Shown here: one piece after another, positions 1 to 7,817 of the stretch
How positions within the stretch are numbered: position 1 is the first letter of the stretch
Layout: every line of letters begins with the position of its first letter
NCBI RefSeq assembly: GCF_032818155.1
Contig: NZ_CP102589.1
Span: 283,501-347,500 of the forward strand
Origin: Niallia taxi
GTDB taxonomy: Bacteria; Bacillota; Bacilli; Bacillales; Cytobacillaceae
DNA length: 64,000 nt
Direction: 5' to 3'
Notes under the pieces: generated by a model
Database searches by the model: none
What the model was told of the DNA's origin: nothing
Seen by the model: only the letters and a program-made list of their open reading frames with translations
Made by a program: the position numbers and the translations under genes

Positions 1-286
<286 letters not shown>

Positions 287-380
287 GAGTAAGATTAGCT
301 CATTGCTAAACTCTAGCTTTTGTTACTTGTTTTGTTTCTATAACGAAAGTTATAAAAACGATTATTGTTGACGTTTGTTT

Positions 381-399
381 GTTCAGTTTTCAAAGAGCA
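381..399 (-). promoter_or_regulatory. rRNA leader boxA-like antitermination element
   Basis: On the minus strand the leader contains TGCTCTTTGAAAACTGAAC, the conserved element found about 100 bases before Bacillus 16S genes. It resembles boxA, where Nus factors load for rRNA antitermination, and it also contributes to pairing around the 16S precursor. Its position between the promoters and the 16S gene fits this role. Confidence 0.7.
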
Positions 400-429
400 A
401 TTTACGTCACTCTCTCAAGCGACTTTATC

Positions 430-458
430 AATTTAACATAATCAAAATTTAATGTCAA
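430..458 (-). promoter_or_regulatory. rRNA operon promoter P2 (sigma-A)
   Basis: Minus strand: -35 TTGACA at 453-458, a 17-base spacer, and -10 TAAATT at 430-435. Transcription would start near 423 and run into the 16S leader. Two tandem promoters are typical of Bacillus rRNA operons. Confidence 0.75.
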
Positions 459-509
459 ATGTTTTTTTAACTATTTATTTTTGATGATTATGTCGAAGTG
501 ACGTTTATT

Positions 510-538
510 AATATAGCAAGTTATCACATCTTCGTCAA
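510..538 (-). promoter_or_regulatory. rRNA operon promoter P1 (sigma-A)
   Basis: Minus strand: -35 TTGACG at 533-538, a 17-base spacer, and -10 TATATT at 510-515, about 80 bases upstream of the second promoter. The two form the usual tandem rRNA promoter pair. Confidence 0.7.
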
Positions 539-556
539 TAACATTTTTACTATTTT

Positions 557-790
557 TTAAATTTTTTCATCCAAGTATTTATCGTCCTTAAGAATATAGT
601 TCAAGCAGTCTTTTGGGGAAGCGATTCTTTTGAATAAGGAAAACAGTTCCTTATACCTTTCCACCATCGATTTTTTTACAAGTATATCTATTCTTTCGTC
701 TCCTAAATCCATTAGTATTTCTTCTAATTCCCTTTTGATCATATATTCTATTTCTTTAACTTCCCTTTGACTCAATAATAGTCCTACCAT
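557..790 (-). CDS. conserved small protein of unknown function (77 aa)
   Basis: A 77-residue soluble, highly charged, predicted helical protein. It contains the segment QREVKEIEYMIKRELEEIL, then DLGDERIDILVKKSM, then a Phe/Leu/Lys-rich tail. I recognise the pattern as a small Bacillus protein of unknown function but cannot name it. The ATG at 790 is chosen because a perfect AAGGAGG lies six bases upstream; an upstream extension to 850 lacks a ribosome binding site. The gene lies between pdaB (divergent) and the rRNA promoters on the same strand. No membrane segment, signal peptide or metal motif is visible. No function is assigned. Confidence 0.75.
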   Translation of the reverse strand: MVGLLLSQREVKEIEYMIKRELEEILMDLGDERIDILVKKSMVERYKELFSLFKRIASPKDCLNYILKDDKYLDEKI

Positions 791-809
791 ATGGCTCCTC
801 CTTGGTGTA

Positions 810-838
810 CGTATATAAAAGTGCCCGCATTTTGTAAA
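810..838 (-). promoter_or_regulatory. possible promoter of the 77-aa gene
   Basis: Minus strand: -35 TTTACA at 833-838, 17-base spacer, -10 TATACG at 810-815. It lies just upstream of the AAGGAGG site of the 557-790 gene. The -10 is imperfect, so this is a candidate only. Confidence 0.35.
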
Positions 839-918
839 CCTCCTAACCAAGACGGCTCAGAAACTCTACTAAGAAGTGACTTTGTCTCAGGTATTATTGC
901 CATCTTATATTTTTTTAT

Positions 919-946
919 GAATAAACTTTTTGTTATTTTCATTTCT
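919..946 (+). promoter_or_regulatory. possible sporulation (sigma-G-type) promoter of pdaB
   Basis: GAATA at 919-923, a 16-base spacer, then CATTTCT at 940-946. This resembles the forespore sigma-G consensus (GAATA, then CAT-two bases-TA) but the -10 is imperfect. pdaB of Bacillus is a sporulation gene, which supports the reading. Confidence 0.35.
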
Positions 947-996
947 GTCTTTGCATAGGATGAACCAAGCAGTAAATTGGACGAGGTGAGATTAGT

Positions 997-1746
997 ATGA
1001 ACAAATTTTATGTACTGAATGGAAAAAGAGTAAAGCAATTGACATTAATTCTTGTTGTATCTTTTTTTACCGCTTGGTTTTTGTATATGGAAAATATCGT
1101 ACAAGTACCAGTGTTCTCATCCAAGGATGGACCCAAAGCAGTTTACAAAGGAGAAAAAGGGATTGCATTAACATTCAACATCGGGTGGGGTGATGAAAAG
1201 GCTGAACCGATATTGGATATATTAAAAAAGGAAAAGGTGACCGCAACCTTTTTCTTAGCAGGATCTTGGGCAGAGCGACATCCTGATTTAATTGCAAGAA
1301 TCTCGAAGGAAGGCCATGAAATTGGTATACTTGGCTATGATTATGTGGATTATTCAGAAGTAAAGGAAGAAAAGATAAACCAAGATGTTTCCAAAGCAAA
1401 AACAGCCTTTGAAAAACTGAAGGTCGAGAATATTTCCTTATTCAGAGCCCCAACAGGGCATTTTGATCAAAATGCGTTAACTATTACAAATCGATACAAA
1501 TATACCCTTGTACATTGGAGTATTGATTCTAAAGATTGGACAAATCCAGGAACAGACCAAATTATTAAAAATGTCTCACCCGCCAAAAAGGGAGATATTG
1601 TTTTACTCCATGCGTCCGATTCTGCAAAACAAACAGCTAACGCATTGCCTGGAGTAATTGACAATCTGAAAGGAAAAAACCTTAAGTTTGTCACCGTTAC
1701 AGAAATGCTGTCAAATGCTGACTCCAGCTCCAAAGAAGTAAATTAA
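997..1746 (+). CDS. pdaB: PdaB family sporulation polysaccharide deacetylase-like protein
   Basis: A 249-residue protein with one N-terminal membrane anchor (about residues 15-33), then a NodB-type deacetylase fold. Family landmarks are LTFNIGWGDE, KVTATFFLAGSWAERHP, GHEIG, FRAPTG and GDIVLLHASDSAKQT. The classical TFDD motif reads TFNIGWGDE, and the His-x3-His metal site is not intact (HEIGILGYD), so the catalytic centre differs from typical chitin-type deacetylases. PdaB is needed for late spore stability, probably through cortex peptidoglycan. The ATG at 997 follows GAGGTGA. In Bacillus the gene neighbours gerD and an rRNA operon, as here. A terminator follows at 1759-1793. Confidence 0.9.
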   Translation: MNKFYVLNGKRVKQLTLILVVSFFTAWFLYMENIVQVPVFSSKDGPKAVYKGEKGIALTFNIGWGDEKAEPILDILKKEKVTATFFLAGSWAERHPDLIARISKEGHEIGILGYDYVDYSEVKEEKINQDVSKAKTAFEKLKVENISLFRAPTGHFDQNALTITNRYKYTLVHWSIDSKDWTNPGTDQIIKNVSPAKKGDIVLLHASDSAKQTANALPGVIDNLKGKNLKFVTVTEMLSNADSSSKEVN

Positions 1747-1758
1747 TCATCCTACAGT

Positions 1759-1793
1759 AAAGGCCCTTTCGTTAAGAATAAGGGTCTTTTTTC
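1759..1793 (+). terminator. rho-independent terminator after pdaB
   Basis: AGGCCCTT (1761-1768) pairs with AAGGGTCT (1780-1787), with one G-U pair, and is followed by a run of T residues. It lies 13 bases after the pdaB stop codon. Confidence 0.75.
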
Positions 1794-1843
1794 TTCTACC
1801 CCCCTCTTATTGCTTCAAAACTAACGCTTCAAACAATTTCGAC

Positions 1844-1872
1844 GAATATTTTCTAAAAATAAAAGCATGCTA
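1844..1872 (+). promoter_or_regulatory. sigma-G promoter of gerD
   Basis: GAATA at 1844-1848, a 17-base spacer, then CATGCTA at 1866-1872. Both boxes match the forespore sigma-G consensus. gerD is known in Bacillus subtilis to be transcribed by sigma-G, and the site lies about 40 bases upstream of its start codon. Confidence 0.7.
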
Positions 1873-1910
1873 ATGAATAGGGATAATTCCTTTTGAAAGG
1901 AGCAGCTGCA

Positions 1911-2483
1911 ATGTTCAAAAAATACAGCATCGTTCTGCTTTTATCGCTTTCCATTTTGAGCGGCTGTTCAGCTGGAGAAACGGCACAACAGATGGATTAT
2001 GATCAGACCAAAAAGATGGTAGTAGATATTTTAAAAACAGATGACGGAAAAAAAGCAATTCGTGATGTTATTGGGGATGAAGAAATTAAGGAAAATCTCG
2101 TAATGAATGAGGATGCGGTTACGAAAACCATTGAAAAGACTTTGGTTTCTGATAAGGCATCAAAATTTTGGACAGAGAAATTTAAAGATCCGGATTTTGC
2201 AGAAACAATGGCAAAAAGCATGAAAACAGAGAACCAAAAGCTCCTGAAAGACTTGATGAAGGACCCGGATTACAGAAAAATGATGGTAGAATTATTGCAG
2301 GATCCTGCAATAGAATCCGACTTGAAAAATGTGTTGAAAAGCACAGAATACCGGGAACATTTACTTGAGGTCATGCAGGAATCCATGGATACACCAGAAT
2401 TCAAGAAGAAATTTCAAGAGATGCTTGATAAAGCCGCTAAAGAGGCAGCTTCTGGAATTGAAGTACAGACAATTCAACTCTAG
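1911..2483 (+). CDS. gerD: spore germination lipoprotein GerD
   Basis: A 190-residue lipoprotein. The signal peptide ends in the lipobox LSGC, so Cys about 19 would be lipidated and the protein held on the outer face of the spore inner membrane. The rest is charged and helical, with repeated KDPD-type segments (KDPDF, KDPDYRKMM, QDPAIESDL), as in the alpha-helical GerD core. GerD is required for clustering of the GerA-type nutrient receptors (the germinosome). The start at 1911 is chosen over 1893 because AAAGGAG lies eight bases upstream of it. It is preceded by a good sigma-G promoter. In Bacillus subtilis kbaA follows gerD; it is missing here. Confidence 0.93.
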   Translation: MFKKYSIVLLLSLSILSGCSAGETAQQMDYDQTKKMVVDILKTDDGKKAIRDVIGDEEIKENLVMNEDAVTKTIEKTLVSDKASKFWTEKFKDPDFAETMAKSMKTENQKLLKDLMKDPDYRKMMVELLQDPAIESDLKNVLKSTEYREHLLEVMQESMDTPEFKKKFQEMLDKAAKEAASGIEVQTIQL

Positions 2484-2493
2484 TCCAAATATT

Positions 2494-2520
2494 AAAGCAG
2501 GGGAATCCCCCTGCTTTTTT
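2494..2520 (+). terminator. terminator between convergent gerD and salA
   Basis: A ten-base perfect stem, AAAGCAGGGG (2494-2503) with CCCCTGCTTT (2508-2517), has a four-base loop and is followed by T residues on the plus strand. The gene pair converges here, and the stem can also act on the minus strand, where its tail CTTTAAT is weaker. Confidence 0.85.
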
Positions 2521-3562
2521 ATACATTATCTGCTTTTTCAATAACTTTTTTGGCTATATCTATATAAATACTGCCAATTCTATCTTGCTGTGAGTAAACA
2601 GAAGGAGCAAAATCGTCCTTGTCCCAATCAGGCTGGCCAAGCGGCAGTTGACCTAAAACAGAGGTTTGGAGATCCTCTGCCAGCTTCTTCCCTCCGCCTT
2701 TACCGAAGACATATTCCTTTTCACCAGTCAATTTACTCTCAAAATAAGACATATTTTCAATTACACCAAGAATCTCATGTTCTGTTTTTATTGCCATTGC
2801 TCCAGCTCTGGCAGCTACAAATGCGGCTGTTGGATGCGGAGTAGTAACAATTACTTCTTTACTGGAAGGCAGCATAGTATGTACATCTAAAGCAATATCA
2901 CCAGTTCCAGGAGGCAAATCTAAAATCAGGTAATCTAATTCTCCCCACTCTACTTCCTGCAGGAAGCTTGTCAGCATTTTCCCAAGCATTGGTCCTCTCC
3001 AGATAATAGGAGCATTATCCTCAACAAAGAATCCCATAGAAATTACCTGAACGCCAAATCGTTCTACAGGAATAATTCTGTCATTTACCACTTCAGGCCT
3101 TTTTGTTATTCCCATCATATCAGGAACACTAAAGCCGTATATATCTGCATCAAGAAGACCTACCTTCTTGCCAAGTCTCGCCATGGAAACTGCCAAGTTA
3201 ACAGAAACAGTCGATTTACCGACTCCGCCCTTACCACTAGCTACAGCTATATATGTGGGAAGCTTCTGACTATTGATATCAGTCTGTTCCGCTTGTATTT
3301 CTTGAACAAGCTGACTTGGAAGCTGCGCAAATCGCATTCCAACACTTTGTACTCCATTTTGCTTCAACATACCGACTATCTGCTGCTGCAATTCAATTTG
3401 TGCGGGAGACCCAATCTCTGCAACTGCCAGCTTAATGCTGACATGAGATTTTTCTTGATCCCACCTTAAATCTTTAATCGAATTCAATTCTAATAACGAC
3501 TTATGTAAAAAAGGATCTGTTATCTGTTCTATCATGCGTTCAATAGCTTCTGCGTTTAAAAT
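2519..3562 (-). CDS. salA: SalA/Mrp family P-loop ATPase (AUU start)
   Basis: A 347-residue Mrp/ApbC-family MinD-like ATPase. The N-terminal MIP18-like domain (about 1-95) is followed by the deviant Walker A motif SGKGGVGKST, switch I DADIYGFS, PDMMGI and DLPPGTGD. Relatives load or carry Fe-S clusters; in Bacillus subtilis SalA represses scoC and so raises exoprotease expression. The first ATG (3535) has no ribosome binding site and would remove nine family-conserved residues. An in-frame ATT at 3562 lies eight bases after GGAG within GGGGAGGGG and gives the usual N-terminus, so an AUU start is inferred. It is convergent with gerD. Confidence 0.93.
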   Translation of the reverse strand: MLNAEAIERMIEQITDPFLHKSLLELNSIKDLRWDQEKSHVSIKLAVAEIGSPAQIELQQQIVGMLKQNGVQSVGMRFAQLPSQLVQEIQAEQTDINSQKLPTYIAVASGKGGVGKSTVSVNLAVSMARLGKKVGLLDADIYGFSVPDMMGITKRPEVVNDRIIPVERFGVQVISMGFFVEDNAPIIWRGPMLGKMLTSFLQEVEWGELDYLILDLPPGTGDIALDVHTMLPSSKEVIVTTPHPTAAFVAARAGAMAIKTEHEILGVIENMSYFESKLTGEKEYVFGKGGGKKLAEDLQTSVLGQLPLGQPDWDKDDFAPSVYSQQDRIGSIYIDIAKKVIEKADNV

Positions 3563-3691
3563 GACAATCCCCTCCCCTTTAATATTAGTATAACATAGAG
3601 AATGATAACCTTTGCATTTTTAAAATTCTGATATATATTCCCCGGGATATTACGATATTTACCTAAAAAGAACAAGGAGAATTAGCCTATG

Positions 3692-4408
3692 CTATTCCCC
3701 TTTAATTGCATCCTCATTTGAAAAGTATCGATTGACACCTTTATAAACAGATGCAGCTATTTTATTTTGATAATCCACATTCATTAAATTCTGCTTTTCT
3801 GCAGGATTAGAAAGAAACCCTATCTCAACAAGAGCACCCGGTTTCTCAGCATACTTCAATATATAGACACTACTTAACGGCTTTGCTTTTCTTGTTGTGT
3901 TTTCCAAGTTGTCTATTAGTTCAGCTTGAATAAATTTTGCCGCAACCTCGTTATCCTCTAGCTGTGGAGAAAAGAAAGTTTGTGCACCGCTCCACTTAGA
4001 AGACGGAATTGCATTCAAATGGATGCTTAAAAACAAATCAGCATCAGATGAGTTAATAATATTCAATCTTTCCTTAAGGTCAGCTACCTTCCGGTTACGA
4101 TATCCCTTTACATCATCTCCTGCTAAATCCTTATCTTCTTCTCTCGTCATGATGACCAATGCACCTTGTTCTTGAAGATAATCACGAATCTTAAGGGATA
4201 CATTCAGAGCAATATCTTTCTCTAACACTTCCTCATCACCTGCTCCGCCATCTGGCCCTCCATGACCAGGATCAATGACAATTATTTTCCCAGTTAAAGG
4301 CAGATTCCAAGCATCCCATGAATCATCATCCGAGAAATCAAATTGCAAAATGAAAAATAGAAGAATAAGCCCCGCTGTAAATATACTGATTTTTAATTTC
4401 TTATTCAC
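3692..4408 (-). CDS. cwlD: N-acetylmuramoyl-L-alanine amidase CwlD (spore cortex)
   Basis: An amidase-3-type zinc amidase of about 238 residues, with an N-terminal membrane anchor (about residues 6-23). Catalytic landmarks are VIDPGHGGPDGG (zinc His), EKDIALN (zinc Glu), SIHLNAIPSSKWSGAQ (zinc His) and GALVEIGFLSN (catalytic Glu). CwlD removes stem peptides from muramic acid so that PdaA can form muramic delta-lactam in the cortex, the mark read by germination lytic enzymes. The start is uncertain. The GTG at 4408 gives the family N-terminus (V/M-NKKLK) but lies 13 bases from GGAGGG; a TTG at 4420 is too close to it. Neighbours ybaK and salA match Bacillus. Confidence 0.92.
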   Translation of the reverse strand: MNKKLKISIFTAGLILLFFILQFDFSDDDSWDAWNLPLTGKIIVIDPGHGGPDGGAGDEEVLEKDIALNVSLKIRDYLQEQGALVIMTREEDKDLAGDDVKGYRNRKVADLKERLNIINSSDADLFLSIHLNAIPSSKWSGAQTFFSPQLEDNEVAAKFIQAELIDNLENTTRKAKPLSSVYILKYAEKPGALVEIGFLSNPAEKQNLMNVDYQNKIAASVYKGVNRYFSNEDAIKGE

Positions 4409-4480
4409 TGTCCTAGTCAATCCCTCCTGCCTGTCCTTATCCTAAATATATGGGACAAGAAGGGGGTTTAGAACAAGCCT

Positions 4481-4514
4481 AAAAAAAAATCAAGCGGTGC
4501 GCGACCGCCTGATT
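4481..4514 (-). terminator. terminator after ybaK
   Basis: On the minus strand AATCAGGCGGT, a five-base loop and ACCGCTTGATT (4488-4514, one G-U pair) are followed by nine T residues. It begins directly after the ybaK stop codon. Confidence 0.85.
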
Positions 4515-4955
4515 TCAATGTAGCCTGAGCTTTCTTCTTTTATTTGCTTTATGAAATCCTTCTAACCACCATGCATCAACGAATTGTTCACATAAATAGT
4601 ACAAAGATTCATTTTTACTGCTTTCTTCACTACCCCAGTATAAAAGAAAATGAAATAAAGTATCCTTTAAATGTTTATCTTCTTCCAAACATCTATTTTT
4701 AATCGTGGAGATATCCTCTCCCCATTCATTAAATTTGCTAAAGTTTGCACCTAATAAAAAGGCTTCTATTGCTACATCAAAGCACGCTTCCTCCATACCT
4801 TCGTTTATGATGACACTTTTCGTCAACTGAGAAGATCCAAAGTAATGAGCAACCTTCGCCTTTAAGTCCTTTAAAGAAAGCTCCTTAAGTACAGACCTTT
4901 CATATTTAATTTGTTTTTCTCTTTTTTTCAAATCGAAGTCCATAATAACTGTCAC
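4515..4955 (-). CDS. ybaK: YbaK family (DUF2521) protein
   Basis: A 146-residue soluble protein with a lysine-rich N-terminal helix (FDLKKREKQIKYERSVLKEL) and a helical C-terminal half containing YLCEQFVDAWWLEGFHKA. I recognise it as the Bacillus YbaK/DUF2521 family by sequence and by position next to cwlD. No enzymatic function is known to me. The start at 4955 (GTG) is chosen because AAGAGG lies eight bases upstream; a GTG at 4964 overlaps that site, and an ATG at 4943 is another possibility. A strong terminator follows immediately. Confidence 0.75.
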   Translation of the reverse strand: MTVIMDFDLKKREKQIKYERSVLKELSLKDLKAKVAHYFGSSQLTKSVIINEGMEEACFDVAIEAFLLGANFSKFNEWGEDISTIKNRCLEEDKHLKDTLFHFLLYWGSEESSKNESLYYLCEQFVDAWWLEGFHKANKRRKLRLH

Positions 4956-5072
4956 TGCTTTCACCTCTTAAAAATAGTTTCGACTAAATCCAAAGGGAAA
5001 TTCAAGGAGAGATGTGATTTCCATATCCAATTAATATGGATGTTTCTATAAATGGAAAATGTATGTTGCTAT

Positions 5073-5102
5073 TAATAAAACTAATAAAAATAAACCATAA
5101 TA
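5073..5102 (+). promoter_or_regulatory. sigma-G-type promoter of csgA
   Basis: TAATA at 5073-5077, an 18-base spacer, then CATAATA at 5096-5102. The -10 matches the forespore sigma-G consensus exactly. It lies 34 bases upstream of the csgA start, consistent with a sigma-G-dependent small spore gene. Confidence 0.55.
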
Positions 5103-5135
5103 AAACTGAAAAAAATCAAAAGTAAGAGGTGCAGG

Positions 5136-5387
5136 ATGATTCAATCTATAGCATATGTAAGAGAAGTTCTATCCCTATACACAGACCGTTCAGATACAGG
5201 AAAAAGCATTTATGGGAAAATGAAGAATGGACATTACAAATCAGAAGAAGCTTTTGTTCGAGATCTAACAGAGGAAGAGATTAACTTCCTCAATCAAGTG
5301 CTGGCAGAAGAAATTCAGCACGCAGAAAATGAACAAGATTCCGAAAGAGTCCACCATTTAAACGACATTTACGAGCTATTGTTTTAA
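5136..5387 (+). CDS. csgA: CsgA family sigma-G-dependent sporulation protein
   Basis: An 83-residue acidic protein with two predicted helices. The core EEAFVRDLTEEEINFLNQVL followed by EEIQHAENEQD and LNDIYELLF matches what I remember of Bacillus CsgA, a sigma-G-dependent spore protein of unknown biochemical role. The ATG at 5136 follows GAGGTG. A sigma-G-like promoter is directly upstream, which supports forespore expression. It is monocistronic and ends before a terminator shared with the convergent yteA-like gene. Confidence 0.75.
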   Translation: MIQSIAYVREVLSLYTDRSDTGKSIYGKMKNGHYKSEEAFVRDLTEEEINFLNQVLAEEIQHAENEQDSERVHHLNDIYELLF

Positions 5388-5390
5388 ACA

Positions 5391-5446
5391 AAAAAGGTCA
5401 GGCAGCGCACTAGATCTGAAGTCTAGTTATGCTGCCTGACCTGCCT
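5391..5446 (-). terminator. terminator between csgA and the yteA-like gene
   Basis: A large two-part hairpin. The outer stem AGGTCAGGCAGC (5395-5406) pairs perfectly with GCTGCCTGACCT (5431-5442), and an inner ACTAGA/TCTAGT stem sits inside it. On the minus strand it is followed by TTTTTT and lies directly after the yteA-like stop codon. Confidence 0.85.
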
Positions 5447-6217
5447 TTAAAACCGTTCCTTATCATCTGTATCTTCCACATAAGGTTCATGCTCATATGC
5501 GGGTAAATCCCCAAAGCTCGTCATAATGCCCTCTTCATCTAAACTGTGCTCATATCTTTTATGCTGTGGATTAGGATATACAGTGATGTTTTTCCCCTCT
5601 ATATCTACCCCAACAAAATTTTCATATTCCTCGACATACCCAACATTTTCGTAAGAATCAATAGAAAGATCATTATAGTGATCAACAGGATCGATAAAAT
5701 CAGATGGAGTTTCTGAGGTCCCAAAGCTCTCAACATCCTGCCAGGAATCCTCTGCATCATAAGCTACATTTTCATCTTGTTCATCCATATCAAACTTTCC
5801 AAACGGCGGCATGAGCACACCCTCTTCAACTGGGCGCTCATGAGAGACAACTTTATCCGGAGTATGTTCTATACAGTATAAAGCCGTAGGAAGAGCCTCC
5901 AGACGTTCAAGAGGAATCTCCTTGCCGCATTCCACACATTTTCCGTATGTCCCATTCTGAATCGCCTTTAATGCATGAACCACGCCTTCATACTCAAATC
6001 TATAATGTTCATTTAGAGCAATATCTTTTTCTCTTTCATATAATTCCGTTCCTTCATCACCTGGATGATTATCATAGCTCGAAAGCTCACCTACAGAATC
6101 ATGCGCGTGGCTTCTAATTAAATTTAAGTGATCATTTATGTCATATCTCTCTTCTATGTCTTGCTTATGTTCTTCTAACAGCGATTGAAAATCATTAAGT
6201 TGTTGTTTAGTCAGCAT
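5447..6217 (-). CDS. yteA: YteA family sporulation protein (TraR/DksA-type zinc finger)
   Basis: A 256-residue acidic protein. The N-terminal part is a DksA-like coiled coil (residues about 1-90, with DNHPGDEGTELYEREKDIALNE). It is followed by a zinc-finger-like segment CVECGKEIPLERLEALP then CIEH (about 113-137), where the fourth ligand would be His rather than Cys. The C-terminal 110 residues are Asp/Glu/Tyr-rich and probably disordered. It belongs to the YteA-type sporulation-associated family; the function is unresolved. The start at 6217 follows AAAGGA. The gene is not at this place in Bacillus subtilis, so the local order has been rearranged. Confidence 0.85.
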   Translation of the reverse strand: MLTKQQLNDFQSLLEEHKQDIEERYDINDHLNLIRSHAHDSVGELSSYDNHPGDEGTELYEREKDIALNEHYRFEYEGVVHALKAIQNGTYGKCVECGKEIPLERLEALPTALYCIEHTPDKVVSHERPVEEGVLMPPFGKFDMDEQDENVAYDAEDSWQDVESFGTSETPSDFIDPVDHYNDLSIDSYENVGYVEEYENFVGVDIEGKNITVYPNPQHKRYEHSLDEEGIMTSFGDLPAYEHEPYVEDTDDKERF

Positions 6218-6338
6218 GAGATTTGTCCTTTCATTAAATCTTTTGCCTTATTAGTATGAACGAAAAAACCAAGAACATTGAAGGAAATATGTACTTGTAT
6301 ACACTTTAATTAATGGGGAACGATATAAAAAGATTTAA

Positions 6339-7817
6339 TTATCGTTTATCAATACGAATGTCTTTTCCCCTCATCTTATACCAATAATAAAAGTCAACAG
6401 CCGCTTCGTAAGGGACATCCTTAATAGAAGTATGAACGATTGGCTTAGAGCGGTTAACGATCCCCATTTCTGCTAAACCAAACCGCCTTTGCCATCTGGA
6501 CTGTGCCACTTCAACCTCAATAACTTTACTTCTCTTCGTAAGGAATAAGGACGTTTGGAGGCTGCCTGTTTTCAACTGCATATATTCATCTTTTACAATA
6601 TAGCTGCTGTTTACAAAGTCCAGTAAGCGCAAAATATAAACGATCAGCAATACCGCAAAGGAGACATACCATAAGTTTTGCTTAAAGATAAGAAGTCCTA
6701 TCAATGCTGCAAGCCACAAAATACTTGGTCTTAACATTTTTGCCACAAGCGCAGTTTTCGGTAAGCTTGTCATGTTTGGGATGATTTTATATTCAGGTAA
6801 TAGTTCATGAACAATTTCATATGCCCTATTTACCGGTAAAAATGGGTATAAAGAATTTGTTTTCAAATCCTCTTCTCCTGTTTCACCTGCACTGACCAGT
6901 TTAACCTCAGCAAGTCGTAGGATTCTTTTCAGTGGTGATTGGATTACCTCAATAGCCTGAACCTTCTCTTTTAAGATGGAAAAAGCAACCTCGTCCACCA
7001 AACCCTTTCTAATATAAATCCTTTTACTGTCAGATAAAATCTGGTATTTACCATACCTCCAATAAGTAGTAATTACACCAAATGCAATTGCGATGAATGT
7101 AAAGATAACCAACGTAATAGCAATCATCCACCAGTATCTCATGATGGCTTTTAGCCAATCCCCCATAATGCTTGTGACTGGCAACAGGTCTTCAATATTG
7201 GAATATATCGTAAACACAACAGGTATAAGTGCAAAAAAGCTTAATGATGTGAAAGATGCCTTCAATACATCTTTTTTAGATGCAATAAAATGAATCTCTC
7301 TTTCATTCTGTGTCTCCACTATATAATCAGGATCCTTTTCCTCCTCGGAGGCTTCTGAAATTTCCTCATCATAAACACTTGATGCAATAGTCTCCAGCCA
7401 ATCTGCTTCTTTTTTAGAAACAGCAGCTAATGCAATTGACCCATTATCGCCTGACTCCCCGGTCTCCATCGTAATGGAAGAAATATTGAATAGTTTATGG
7501 ATAACAGTAGTACGCTTTTGAATATTTTGGATCTTACTTAAAGAGATTACCCGTTCTGATTTCTTAATGACACCAGATGAAATATGAATAGCCTCGTCTT
7601 TTACTGTATACCGGTAGAAACACCAATTAAAGAAGTTATAAACAATTGCAAAAAGAATAAACACGGCAAATAAATACTGGGAAGCAAGCCAAAGTTTGCT
7701 GTCTGTACCAAAATGAATAACGTAAAGAAAGAAAATGATTATAAAATTGGTTTTAATCAATGAAACGAAATCCAGCAGCATTTTTACCGGATGCAGCCTT
7801 GCTGTTCTTCCTTCCAT
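6339..7817 (-). CDS. ydbT: YdbT family PH domain membrane protein
   Basis: A 492-residue integral membrane protein with three bacterial PH (YdbS/YdbT-type) domains. Each follows a pair of membrane helices: about 15-60 then a domain to about 145, about 185-255 then a domain to about 335, and about 360-400 then a domain to the C-terminus. Repeated cores such as HISSGVIKKSERVISLSKIQNI, IYIRKGLVDEVAFSILKEKVQAIEV and KTGSLQTSLFLTKRSKVIEV show the repeat. Its start overlaps the ydbS stop by one base, so the two are translated together. In Bacillus the pair is linked to resistance to membrane-active bacteriocins; the molecular role is unknown. Confidence 0.87.
   Translation of the reverse strand: MEGRTARLHPVKMLLDFVSLIKTNFIIIFFLYVIHFGTDSKLWLASQYLFAVFILFAIVYNFFNWCFYRYTVKDEAIHISSGVIKKSERVISLSKIQNIQKRTTVIHKLFNISSITMETGESGDNGSIALAAVSKKEADWLETIASSVYDEEISEASEEEKDPDYIVETQNEREIHFIASKKDVLKASFTSLSFFALIPVVFTIYSNIEDLLPVTSIMGDWLKAIMRYWWMIAITLVIFTFIAIAFGVITTYWRYGKYQILSDSKRIYIRKGLVDEVAFSILKEKVQAIEVIQSPLKRILRLAEVKLVSAGETGEEDLKTNSLYPFLPVNRAYEIVHELLPEYKIIPNMTSLPKTALVAKMLRPSILWLAALIGLLIFKQNLWYVSFAVLLIVYILRLLDFVNSSYIVKDEYMQLKTGSLQTSLFLTKRSKVIEVEVAQSRWQRRFGLAEMGIVNRSKPIVHTSIKDVPYEAAVDFYYWYKMRGKDIRIDKR

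Noticed and set aside
997..1746. A catalytic frameshift in pdaB because the usual TFDD motif is missing
   Set aside because: The frame is intact and the TFNIGWGDE form appears to be a PdaB-family feature, not a local mutation.
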